Assembly (NCBI GenBank): GCA_905215625.1
Contig: CAJMQQ010000026.1
Coordinates: 1 to 36,587, forward strand
Reading direction: 5' to 3'
Origin: an uncultured bacterium
GTDB taxonomy: Bacteria; Bacillota; Clostridia; Lachnospirales; Lachnospiraceae
DNA: 36,587 nt
How positions within the stretch are numbered: position 1 is the stretch's first letter; every line of letters begins with the position of its first letter. The translations under genes were made by a program, and so were the position numbers. Positions 17,393 to 24,834 of the stretch are shown here, in pieces. The notes beneath the pieces were generated by a model. It did no database searches. It was not told the origin of the DNA and saw only the letters and a program-made list of their open reading frames with translations.

Positions 17393-18667
17393 ATGGTTTT
17401 TAACATTTTAGACTATGGCGCAGATAAAAGTGGGAGAGTTAATTCTGCATATGCTATACAAAAGGCGATTGATGACTGCAGTGAGAACGGAGGTAGAGTT
17501 TATGTGCCAGCCGGTCGATTTTTGTCTGGTTTTTTAAGACTGCGGTCTAATGTAGAATTATACTTAGAACAAGGCGCAGAGCTGATATCGGATCTGGGAG
17601 AAAATACCGGATATTTTTTATATGCGAATAATGAAAAAAACATTACAATTTCTGGAGAAGGCAGAATTGATGGACAAGGGAGACTTCGATTTGAAGATGA
17701 CGGCGCAGATGGAGGCTATGGAGAATGTCCTCTCAATGTAACAGGAAACAGACCCAGAACTAGTTTTTTTGAAAATATTGAAAATCTCACAGTAAGAAAT
17801 ATTACATTTTATGATGCTGCCTTTTGGACGCTTCACATGGCTGGCTGCAAAAATGTATTAATAGATGGGATCAGAATTCTTAATAATGACAGAGGACCCA
17901 ATAATGATGGGATTGATCCGGATTGCTGTCAAAATGTAGTGATTCAAAACTGTCTTATAGAGTCTGGAGACGACAGTATTGTAGTTAAGGCAACCAAAAG
18001 TATGCATGAAAAATATGGAGACTGTGAAAATATTATTATTAAAGGCTGTGTTCTTCATTCTAGAGATTCTGCTTTGAAAATCGGCACAGAGACATGGGGA
18101 AATATCCGCCAGGTAATAATGAGCGACTGTATTATAAAAGATTGTTCCAGGGCAGTTGGAATATGGTCCAGAGACGGAGGGACAATTTCGGATATTTATA
18201 TTCATCATATTATGGGAAATACTAAACGATACGCAGACTGTCCTCAAAGGAGCTTTGCGCCTAGATGGTGGGGGAAAGGAGAACCCATTTTTATTTCTGC
18301 TACAAAAAGAAAAGATGGGGACAGGATACCAGGAAAAATACATCACATTCAGATGGATCATATTCGTATCACATCAGAATCCTGCATATTTATTGGTGGA
18401 GAAGAGTATGCGCCAATTGAACATATTCGATTCCAAGATATAGAAATAGTTTGGAAAAAGCAAGGACTCCATCTGCCAGACGTATTTGATGAACAGCCAT
18501 CTGCCAGAGATGTGTATAAACATGAAATTCCTTGTATATATAGCCGTTACGGTGATTATGTACAATTCTCTGGAAAATTCATTGTAGAAGAGTCGTTAAA
18601 AGATGTAGTGAAAGAAGAAAAGATTACCGAGCATAGCAGGGAATTTTGTTTAAAATTGGATGAATAG
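17393..18667 (+). CDS. Glycoside hydrolase family 28 (polygalacturonase-like)
   Basis: This 424-residue right-handed beta-helix enzyme likely removes galacturonic-acid-type residues from oligosaccharides. The start of the domain is typical (FNILDYGADKSGRVNSAYAIQKAIDDCSENGGRVYVPAG). Catalytic region: NNDGID (170-175, the NTD motif), GDD (192-194) and R253 in SRAVGIWS. The usual GHG motif is replaced by SRDSALKIGTET (223-234), seen in some bacterial GH28 enzymes. No signal peptide is present, so it acts in the cytoplasm on imported substrate. I chose ATG 17393 with GAGGGGTGA just upstream, 4 bp after the previous stop. A GTG at 17375 is possible but lacks a ribosome site. Confidence 0.9.
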   Translation: MVFNILDYGADKSGRVNSAYAIQKAIDDCSENGGRVYVPAGRFLSGFLRLRSNVELYLEQGAELISDLGENTGYFLYANNEKNITISGEGRIDGQGRLRFEDDGADGGYGECPLNVTGNRPRTSFFENIENLTVRNITFYDAAFWTLHMAGCKNVLIDGIRILNNDRGPNNDGIDPDCCQNVVIQNCLIESGDDSIVVKATKSMHEKYGDCENIIIKGCVLHSRDSALKIGTETWGNIRQVIMSDCIIKDCSRAVGIWSRDGGTISDIYIHHIMGNTKRYADCPQRSFAPRWWGKGEPIFISATKRKDGDRIPGKIHHIQMDHIRITSESCIFIGGEEYAPIEHIRFQDIEIVWKKQGLHLPDVFDEQPSARDVYKHEIPCIYSRYGDYVQFSGKFIVEESLKDVVKEEKITEHSREFCLKLDE

Positions 18668-18680
18668 AGGTTGAAAAAAG

Positions 18681-20135
18681 ATGGAAACCAAAAAGAATGT
18701 TTTGATGATTAGTGCAGATCAATGGCCAGGGACATTTTTGGGATGTGCAGGAAAAAAAGATCTTATGACGCCTACATTAGACTATTTGGCTGAAAATGGA
18801 ATAAGGTTTGAAAATTGCTATAGTGACTGTCCTGTGTGTATTCCTGCCAGAAGGAGTTTAATGACAGGGATGACTCCGAAAAGCCATGGAGACAGGGTGT
18901 ATTCTGATCGAATGGAGATGCCGGACGCACCAACACTGGCTCAAATTTTCCGAGAAAATGGATATCAAACAATGGCAGTGGGAAAACTTCATGTTTATCC
19001 GCAAAGGGACAGAATTGGTTTTGAGGATGTTATTTTGACAGAAGAAGGCCGATATGAGCTGGGGTGTGTGGATGACTATCAGATTTGGCTGGGAGAAAAT
19101 GGATACACGGGACAAGAGTTCCTTCATGGAATGGGAAACAATACATACTATACCAGAACGTGGCATTTAGATGAAAGAAGCCACCCGACTAACTGGGTTA
19201 CTATGGAAATGATGAAACAAATAAAGCGAAAAGATCCTACGAGGCCTTTCTTTTTTTATTGTTCTTATCAGTTTCCACATCCTCCATTAGTACCCCTTCC
19301 GGCTTTTTTAGAGATGTATCAGGAAGATGAGCTGGAGGAACTTCAAGGGGAAGACTGGCTGGATAATAGTCCTATTTTTAAATCACTGTGTGAAGGAGCT
19401 AGTGAATATTCCGAAAAGGAACGGATAAGAGCCAGAAGAGCATTTTTTGCTCAATGTACCCATATTGATTATCAAATTCGACTTTTAATAGGTACTTTGC
19501 GGGAAAGCGGAATGTTAGAGGATACGATTTTGGTATTTGTCAGTGATCATGGAGATATGCTGTTTAGGCATAATATGGTAGGTAAGAGACTGTTTTATGA
19601 AGAGTCTGCAAAAGTCCCGCTGATTTTTTCGGGAAATCCAGTTATGAAGTGGAAAGGAGAAATAGAGAAAAAGTTAGCACAATTAGAAGATGTAATGCCG
19701 ACACTATTGGATTTATGTGGACTTCCTATTCCGGATACATCAGAGGGAATCTCATTGATATCCCAGCAGGAACATCCATATCTATACGGAGAAATTGGAG
19801 AGGGAGAAAAAGCATCGAGAATGATTCGGTGGGAGGGTTATAAACTGATTTATTATCCTTGCGGAAATAAATTCCAGCTGTTTGATTTAAAAAAAGATCC
19901 AACAGAAACCCATGACTGCGTTAGCGAACAAGAATATAAAGAGGTTCTGGTTCGTATGAAACAATATTTGAAGGAAAACTTTTATGGATGTGATTTAAAG
20001 TGGCTGGAGGAAACGCAGTTTTGCGGATTTGAGCCCAAAAAAGTTCATAAAAAGGCAGACTTTGGACTTTATAACCAGAGAGGATATCATTGGCCGACAC
20101 CATCTGGATATACAAATTTAGGGAAAAACGGATAA
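18681..20135 (+). CDS. Cys-type sulfatase
   Basis: This 484-residue alkaline-phosphatase-superfamily sulfatase should hydrolyse a sulfate ester on a sugar. The active-site signature is CIPAR (Cys53 to Arg57, CxPxR) followed by RSLMTG. Cys53 must be converted to formylglycine by an anaerobic maturase, which is not encoded here. Metal-binding elements are the N-terminal SADQ (Asp13) and VSDHGDM. GKLHVYP and KVPLIF are further family features. There is no signal peptide, so the enzyme is cytoplasmic. It lies 13 bp after GH28 as the last gene of the operon. Exact substrate and sulfatase subfamily cannot be told from the sequence. Confidence 0.93.
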   Translation: METKKNVLMISADQWPGTFLGCAGKKDLMTPTLDYLAENGIRFENCYSDCPVCIPARRSLMTGMTPKSHGDRVYSDRMEMPDAPTLAQIFRENGYQTMAVGKLHVYPQRDRIGFEDVILTEEGRYELGCVDDYQIWLGENGYTGQEFLHGMGNNTYYTRTWHLDERSHPTNWVTMEMMKQIKRKDPTRPFFFYCSYQFPHPPLVPLPAFLEMYQEDELEELQGEDWLDNSPIFKSLCEGASEYSEKERIRARRAFFAQCTHIDYQIRLLIGTLRESGMLEDTILVFVSDHGDMLFRHNMVGKRLFYEESAKVPLIFSGNPVMKWKGEIEKKLAQLEDVMPTLLDLCGLPIPDTSEGISLISQQEHPYLYGEIGEGEKASRMIRWEGYKLIYYPCGNKFQLFDLKKDPTETHDCVSEQEYKEVLVRMKQYLKENFYGCDLKWLEETQFCGFEPKKVHKKADFGLYNQRGYHWPTPSGYTNLGKNG

Positions 20136-20194
20136 GGGGAACAGTAAGCGGGAAGCAGGCTTTCGATAAATGCCTTCAAAAAGTGGTAAAACAA

Positions 20195-20224
20195 CTCATA
20201 ATTTATAAAAAGTGAGAGATACTA
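20195..20224 (+). promoter_or_regulatory. Candidate forespore (SigG-like) promoter of spoVT
   Basis: CTCATA, a 17-bp spacer and GATACTA resemble the SigG consensus (TGMATA and CATACTA). It lies ~80 bp before the spoVT start. In Bacillus subtilis spoVT is SigG-dependent. The match is partial, so this is tentative. Confidence 0.35.
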
Positions 20225-20301
20225 ATAACAGAAAATTACAGTTTTTCACACATTAAGAAACAGATTGTGATTGGTAAAACCATGTATAAGGAGAAGATGA
20301 C

Positions 20302-20850
20302 ATGAAAGCTACAGGCATTGTAAGAAGAATCGACGATTTGGGACGTGTAGTAATTCCAAAAGAGATCCGCAGAACTCTCCGGTTGAGAGAAGGGACACCG
20401 CTGGAAATCTTTACTGACAGAGAGGGCGAGATCATTTTGAAAAAATACTCCCCAATGGTTGAATTAACCGCGTTTGCCGGACAGTATGCAGATGCGATGG
20501 CACAATCAACAGGGATGATGGTCTGCATTACCGACAGAGACCAGGTTGTGGCGGCGGCAGGAGGGGCGAAGAAAGAACTGCTGCAGAAACCAATCAGTCA
20601 TCAGTTGGAAAGCGCAATCCAGGAGAGAACGCCTGTTATGGCAGGAAAAGATGACAAAGGATTTACCTCTTTGACGTCAGAACCAATGGAAGGAATTACG
20701 GCTCAGGTAATTGCTCCGATTATCTGCGAAGGAGATGCCATTGGGGCGGTCATTATTTTAAGCCGGGAACCGAGAGCGCGGTTTGGAGATATGGAGATGA
20801 AACTGGCAGTAACTGCAGCAGGTTTTTTAGGGAGACAGATGGAAAGCTGA
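20302..20850 (+). CDS. spoVT: Stage V sporulation protein T
   Basis: This is a 182-residue transcription regulator. The N-terminal AbrB-type swapped-hairpin domain (1-52: MKATGIVRRIDDLGRVVIPKEIRRTLRLREGTPLEIF) binds DNA as a dimer or tetramer. The C-terminal GAF-like domain (~56-180: GQYADAMAQSTGMMVCITDRDQVVAAAG, QVIAPIICEGDAIGAVIILS) is characteristic of SpoVT and absent from AbrB. SpoVT tunes forespore gene expression during spore maturation. The gene stands alone between its own promoter region and a strong terminator. It marks the organism as a likely spore former. Confidence 0.95.
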   Translation: MKATGIVRRIDDLGRVVIPKEIRRTLRLREGTPLEIFTDREGEIILKKYSPMVELTAFAGQYADAMAQSTGMMVCITDRDQVVAAAGGAKKELLQKPISHQLESAIQERTPVMAGKDDKGFTSLTSEPMEGITAQVIAPIICEGDAIGAVIILSREPRARFGDMEMKLAVTAAGFLGRQMES

Positions 20851-20864
20851 TCCTTTTACACAGA

Positions 20865-20910
20865 GGGAGACAATATGGACTAAGATTCAGCCATATTGTC
20901 TCCCTTTTTT
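20865..20910 (+). terminator. Terminator after spoVT
   Basis: A perfect 14-bp stem (GGGAGACAATATGG with CCATATTGTCTCCC) and a 12-nt loop are followed by TTTTTT. On the minus strand it lacks a T-run, but it immediately follows the convergent sodC stop and could still protect that transcript's end. Confidence 0.93.
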
Positions 20911-21409
20911 AGGCTGTTTCCGTTTGTCGGATAACGCCGCAGCCAATCATAATGCCGGAATCTCCGGCTGGCTGGGAGGTAAAATCATCCCGATGCTGGT
21001 GGATAACGACAGAGCGGTTCAGAATATCGGCAACCCGGAATTGTTTGTCATAAAAGGATTCCCAGGCATAACCCTGATTAGCCATCAGGGGAAGCAGGTC
21101 TCCAGCGTGGCCTGGATGAGGGCGGTTCCCATGATTATAATGAGGCCCTGTTTTTGTGAAATTTTGGGAACAATCCCCGTGTTCGTGGATGTGCATCCCG
21201 TAAAAATCAGAAGAACCGGCAGAACGGATGTTGGGAAGGCCAAACAGCTCGGCTTCCATGAGGACGCCGCCGTAGGGGGTATCATAAAACTTGACAAGTC
21301 CGCTTAATTGAGGCGCATCGGGACTGCCTGTAACCCAGGCTGCGGCCTGGGGCTGATTTCTTCTTAGAAGTTCCAAAAAAGTAAGTCGTGGAGTAACAGA
21401 TGGGGACAT
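20909..21409 (-). CDS. sodC: Cu/Zn superoxide dismutase
   Basis: This 166-residue enzyme dismutates superoxide. All metal ligands are visible: HIHEHGDC (two Cu-binding His), GPHYNHGNRPHPGHAGDL (bridging His, two Zn His and Zn Asp) and VVIHQHRDD (fourth Cu His). The two disulfide cysteines lie in HGDC and IGCGVI. There is no signal peptide in the reading I prefer (start ATG 21409, MSPSVTPRLTFLELL), which would place it in the cytoplasm. An in-frame upstream ATG (21508) would add 33 residues with a short hydrophobic stretch, but these do not look like the family. The gene faces spoVT and diverges from the nucleotidase gene. A Cu/Zn enzyme in an anaerobe is less usual than Fe-SOD or superoxide reductase. 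Confidence 0.92.
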   Translation of the reverse strand: MSPSVTPRLTFLELLRRNQPQAAAWVTGSPDAPQLSGLVKFYDTPYGGVLMEAELFGLPNIRSAGSSDFYGMHIHEHGDCSQNFTKTGPHYNHGNRPHPGHAGDLLPLMANQGYAWESFYDKQFRVADILNRSVVIHQHRDDFTSQPAGDSGIMIGCGVIRQTETA

Positions 21410-21525
21410 AGAAAAAAGCCTTTCGATAGAACTTGTTACTATGATATGTATAGAAATCCAAAATGTCTCTGGATTACCGCAGATAATATTCAGGTAAAAA
21501 TTAAGCAAAAATTGTCAGCATCTTG

Positions 21526-21555
21526 TTTACTTTCTTCTTATAATTGCGATATAAT
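21526..21555 (+). promoter_or_regulatory. SigA-type promoter of the 5'-nucleotidase gene
   Basis: TTTACT, an 18-bp spacer and a perfect TATAAT lie about 45 bp upstream of the ATG. Confidence 0.7.
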
Positions 21556-21600
21556 AGAGGCATCCAAGAGTTATTCTCAGAAAAAAAGGAGGAAGTTGCT

Positions 21601-23436
21601 ATGAAAAATTTGAAACGGCGGATATGGTCTGTTCTTATGATGCTGGCAATGGTCGTTTCTGTAACTGCAGGAGTTACTACAGCGACAGAGATTACCGCCC
21701 AGGCGGCGGAGCAGGATATTGTGATTCTGTACACCAATGACGTCCATTGCGGTGTAGATGACAATATCGGTTATGCAGGACTGGCTCTTTACAAAAAAGA
21801 AATGCAGGCCCAGACTCCATATGTAACGTTAGTAGACGCGGGAGATGCGATTCAGGGCGCGCCAATTGGAACCCTTTCAGACGGCGGCTACATCATCGAC
21901 ATTATGAATCAGGTGGGCTACGATTTTGCAATTCCAGGCAATCATGAGTTTGACTATGGTATGCCCCGTTTTCTGGAACTGTCCGGCAAACTGAACTGCG
22001 GATATTATTCCTGCAACTTTATGAACCTGGCAGCCGGAACTCCGGTATTTGCACCGTATAAGATGATGGACTATGGCGATACTCAGGTGGCATTTGTAGG
22101 CGTAAGCACTCCGGAGAGTTTTACAAAATCTACTCCAACCTACTTCCAGGATGCAAATGGCAACTACATATTTGGTTTCTGTGAAGACGAGAGCGGACAG
22201 GCCCTTTATAATCAGGTTCAGGTAACTGTGGATGCAGCAAATGCCCAGGGCGCAGATTATGTGGTTTTAGTTGCTCATCTCGGCAATGAGGGAACCAGCA
22301 GCCAGTGGACTTCTGAAGCAGTAATTAAGAATACTACCGGCGTAGACGCAGTCATCGACGGTCATTCCCATGAGACCTATGACAAGACGTTCCCAAATAA
22401 GGACGGCGAACAGATTATTGTTACCCAGACTGGTACAAAGCTGAAAAACATTGGTAAAATGACCATTAAGCCAGATGGAACCATTACCACAGAGATGGTA
22501 AACACCGTTCCGGATGCAGGATTTACTACTTATACTGTACAGAGAAATGATTCTCTTAGTAAGATTGCAAAGAAGACGCTTGGTTCCTCCCAGGCATGGC
22601 CAATTATTTATAATGCCAACAAAGATAAGATTAAAAAGCCAAATCTTATTACCGCAGGTACTGTATTAACCATCCCTGGCGGCGCAGCAGCTACCGAAGA
22701 CGGCAAGTTTGTAGACGCGGCAGCCGACGCTTATATTAAGCAGATTCAGGCGCAGTACAGTGAAAGTTTAAAGACGGTACTGGGAAGCACCAGTGTGGAT
22801 CTGACCATTAAGGATCCGGCAACTGGAGAGAGAGCAGTCCGCAGAGCCGAGACCAACCTGGGAGATCTGTGTGCAGATGCATATCGTTACCAGTTGGGCG
22901 CAGACATTGGATTGATGAACGGCGGCGGCGTCCGTGACAACATTGCAGCCGGCACGATTACTTACAATGATACATTAAAGGTATTCCCATTTGGAAATAT
23001 GGGTTGTGTTGTAGAGGCAACCGGACAGCAGATTAAAGATGCTCTGGAGATGGCTTCTAAAGACTGCCCGACAGAAAACGGCGGTTTCCTTCAGGTTTCC
23101 GGTTTAACGTATACCATTGATACCTCTATTCCTTCCAGCGTAAAGGTTGATGAAAAAGGCAACTTCCAGAGCGTAAGCGGCGCTTACCGCGTAACCGATA
23201 TTAAGGTGGGAGAGGAACCGTTAGATTTAAATAAGACCTATACAGTGGCTTCCCATAACTATATGTTAAAATCTGGCGGTGACGGTATGGTAATGTTTAA
23301 TGGCAGCAAAGTGGTAAAAGACGACGTTATGGTAGACGTAGACGTTCTATCTTCTTATATCTCTGAAAAACTGGGCGGCGTAGTAGGAGAAGAATATGCA
23401 AACCCAGCTGGACAGGGAAGAATTACCATAAAATAA
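21601..23436 (+). CDS. Secreted 5'-nucleotidase with an inserted LysM domain
   Basis: This 611-residue exported enzyme is of the UshA/YfkN-like 5'-nucleotidase family. The signal peptide spans ~1-36 (cleavage near AQA-AE). The metallophosphatase domain (~38-300) has YTNDVHCG (44-51), GDAIQG (81-86), GNHEFDYG (113-120), AHLG (225-228) and GHSHE (254-258). A LysM module (~309-358: TYTVQRNDSLSKIAKKTLG, WPIIYNANKD, GTVLTIPG) comes next. The nucleotidase C-terminal domain (~380-610) has NGGGVRDNI, FPFGN and NYMLKSGGDG. LysM binds peptidoglycan, so it should anchor the enzyme at the wall, where it could release phosphate and nucleosides. ATG 21601 has AAGGAGGAAG upstream. The longer reading from 21544 covers the promoter. 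Confidence 0.94.
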   Translation: MKNLKRRIWSVLMMLAMVVSVTAGVTTATEITAQAAEQDIVILYTNDVHCGVDDNIGYAGLALYKKEMQAQTPYVTLVDAGDAIQGAPIGTLSDGGYIIDIMNQVGYDFAIPGNHEFDYGMPRFLELSGKLNCGYYSCNFMNLAAGTPVFAPYKMMDYGDTQVAFVGVSTPESFTKSTPTYFQDANGNYIFGFCEDESGQALYNQVQVTVDAANAQGADYVVLVAHLGNEGTSSQWTSEAVIKNTTGVDAVIDGHSHETYDKTFPNKDGEQIIVTQTGTKLKNIGKMTIKPDGTITTEMVNTVPDAGFTTYTVQRNDSLSKIAKKTLGSSQAWPIIYNANKDKIKKPNLITAGTVLTIPGGAAATEDGKFVDAAADAYIKQIQAQYSESLKTVLGSTSVDLTIKDPATGERAVRRAETNLGDLCADAYRYQLGADIGLMNGGGVRDNIAAGTITYNDTLKVFPFGNMGCVVEATGQQIKDALEMASKDCPTENGGFLQVSGLTYTIDTSIPSSVKVDEKGNFQSVSGAYRVTDIKVGEEPLDLNKTYTVASHNYMLKSGGDGMVMFNGSKVVKDDVMVDVDVLSSYISEKLGGVVGEEYANPAGQGRITIK

Positions 23437-23450
23437 AAATGATTTCACAG

Positions 23451-23492
23451 GGCAGCGCAGATTGCATGAGGCAGGACGCGCTGCCTATTTTT
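23451..23492 (+). terminator. Terminator after the nucleotidase gene
   Basis: A perfect 8-bp stem GGCAGCGC/GCGCTGCC with a 19-nt loop is followed by TATTTTT. Confidence 0.85.
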
Positions 23493-23510
23493 CGTTCATT
23501 TCATAAGGCG

Positions 23511-23539
23511 TTACATAGAATTGTCAACCTAACTATAAA
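23511..23539 (+). promoter_or_regulatory. bioY promoter
   Basis: TTACAT, a 17-bp spacer and TATAAA. The -10 box lies inside the BirA-type palindrome, so repressor binding would block RNA polymerase directly. Confidence 0.65.
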
Positions 23540-23552
23540 ATATAGTTGACAA
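23521..23552 (+). promoter_or_regulatory. BirA-type biotin operator
   Basis: The half-sites TTGTCAACC and AGTTGACAA are separated by 14 bp. This fits the known Gram-positive BirA operator form (TTGTTAACC-N14/15-GGTTAACAA). It overlaps the promoter of bioY. Biotin-bound BirA would shut the gene off when biotin is sufficient. Confidence 0.8.
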
Positions 23553-23608
23553 TTAAAACGGGAAGTTCTATGATAACATCAGCAAAAGGAAAGAGAGGAT
23601 TTAAAAGA

Positions 23609-24181
23609 ATGACAAAAGATGGAATTTCTGCTGCTGGCCGTTTTTCGGTTTCTGACATTACGCTAATCGGCCTGGTTACTGCGGTTACCTGCGTATTAGG
23701 GCCGTTGTCAATTCCGATTTTTATCAGTCCGGTACCCGTTACCCTGACCAATCTGGTTTTGTATTTATCCTTGTACATTCTGAAAACCAGACGGGCATTT
23801 CTCAGCTATCTGGTGTATATGCTTCTGGGAACGGCAGGACTTCCAGTATTTTCCGGTTTTTCGGGAGGAATTGGAAAGCTGATGGGACCGACAGGAGGAT
23901 ACCTGGTAGGATTTGCATTTCTCGTTTTAATTGCAGGATATTTTGTTGAGCGCTGGCCGGAGAACCGGATGGCCTGCGGAGTGGGAATGGTACTGGGAAC
24001 GGCTGTCTGCTATGGATTTGGAACCCTGTGGCTTTGCCATCAGCTTAGTATCGGATTTATAGAAGGCCTGGGGATTGGAGTGCTTCCGTATCTGATTGGA
24101 GATGGAGTTAAGATTTTCCTGGCCTTGTGGTTTGGCCCTGTTATAGAGAATAGAATTTCAAGAGCAATAGGAAAAATCTGA
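23609..24181 (+). CDS. bioY: Biotin transporter substrate-binding subunit BioY
   Basis: This 190-residue membrane protein is the biotin-binding S component of an ECF transporter. It has about six TM segments. The BioY-type features are ISPVPVTLTNLVLYLSLYIL and the conserved GLPVFSGFSGGIGKLMGPTGGYLVGF loop, then GVLPYLIGDGVKIFLA near the end. No EcfA/EcfT genes adjoin it, so it must use a shared energising module or act alone. I chose ATG 23609 with AGAGAGGA upstream. ATG 23570 (203 residues) is also possible. Transcription should start near 23546, which excludes the TTG at that position. The BirA-type operator upstream independently supports the biotin assignment. Confidence 0.92.
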   Translation: MTKDGISAAGRFSVSDITLIGLVTAVTCVLGPLSIPIFISPVPVTLTNLVLYLSLYILKTRRAFLSYLVYMLLGTAGLPVFSGFSGGIGKLMGPTGGYLVGFAFLVLIAGYFVERWPENRMACGVGMVLGTAVCYGFGTLWLCHQLSIGFIEGLGIGVLPYLIGDGVKIFLALWFGPVIENRISRAIGKI

Positions 24182-24219
24182 GACACATAAAAACGCCCCT
24201 TTTCGCCTGGCAGAAGGCA

Positions 24220-24228
24220 TGATATACT
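24220..24228 (+). promoter_or_regulatory. Extended -10 promoter
   Basis: TGATATACT fits an extended -10 (TG-N-TATACT), 34 bp before the UPF0340 gene start. No convincing -35 is seen. Confidence 0.5.
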
Positions 24229-24262
24229 AATGTCAGAGTGATTTATGGAAGGGAGTTTTCAT

Positions 24263-24814
24263 ATGTTGGAATTAATTAAAGCCCAGACAAGGCAGGCGGC
24301 AGAGCAGTTTTTGGAAAAAGCAGGATTGAAACGCGGACAGATTCTGGTTGTAGGCTGTTCTTCCAGCGAGGTAGGAAGCTTCCGGATTGGAAGTCATTCC
24401 AGTCAGGAGATTGGCAGCGCTGTTTTCCGGACTTTGCAGGAGGTTTTAGAGCCAAAAGGGATTTATTTGGCAGCCCAGTGCTGTGAACATTTAAACAGGG
24501 CTATTATTATAGAAGAAGAGGCTGCAGAGAAGTATGGTTATGAACCGGTGAATGCAGTCCCCCAGCTGAAAGCAGGCGGTTCATTTGCAACGGCCGCTTA
24601 TAAAGGCTTTCAGCATCCGGTAGCTGTGGAGCATATCAGGGCTCATGCCGGAATTGATATTGGAGATACGCTGATTGGAATGCATTTAAAAGATGTGGCG
24701 GTGCCGGTCCGGATTGAAACAAAAGAGATTGGGGGCGCCCATGTGGTCTGTGCCCGCACCAGGCCTAAATATATCGGCGGGGAGAGAGCCTGTTATGACG
24801 AGACATTAGGATAA
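24263..24814 (+). CDS. UPF0340 (YwlG/DUF436) family protein
   Basis: This 183-residue cytoplasmic protein belongs to a widespread Firmicutes family of unknown function (TIGR01440-like). Typical stretches are VGCSSSEVGSFRIGSHSSQEIG, LAAQCCEHLNRAIIIEEE, VPQLKAGGSFATAAY and GMHLKDVAVPVRI. The paired cysteines in AQCCEHLNRA are a visible conserved-looking feature. ATG 24263 is preferred because GGAAGGGAG lies 7 bp upstream. An ATG at 24245 would place the start before that site. It is followed 20 bp later by a LacI-family gene, likely on the same transcript. No function is claimed. Confidence 0.9.
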   Translation: MLELIKAQTRQAAEQFLEKAGLKRGQILVVGCSSSEVGSFRIGSHSSQEIGSAVFRTLQEVLEPKGIYLAAQCCEHLNRAIIIEEEAAEKYGYEPVNAVPQLKAGGSFATAAYKGFQHPVAVEHIRAHAGIDIGDTLIGMHLKDVAVPVRIETKEIGGAHVVCARTRPKYIGGERACYDETLG

Positions 24815-24834
24815 GAGGAAGCAGAGGGAAAACA

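Noticed and set aside
17858..18361. Minus-strand open frame (167 codons) opposite GH28
   Set aside because: It overlaps a clear GH28 coding region and shows no motif or ribosome site; AT-rich composition favours chance open frames here.
20136..20190. Possible terminator after the sulfatase gene
   Set aside because: Only a short bulged stem (around GCAGGC and GCCTTC) is visible and no T-run follows. The end of the sulfatase transcript remains unassigned.
23546..23608. TTG start for bioY at 23546
   Set aside because: It lies within the BirA-type operator, at about the predicted transcription start, and has no ribosome site.
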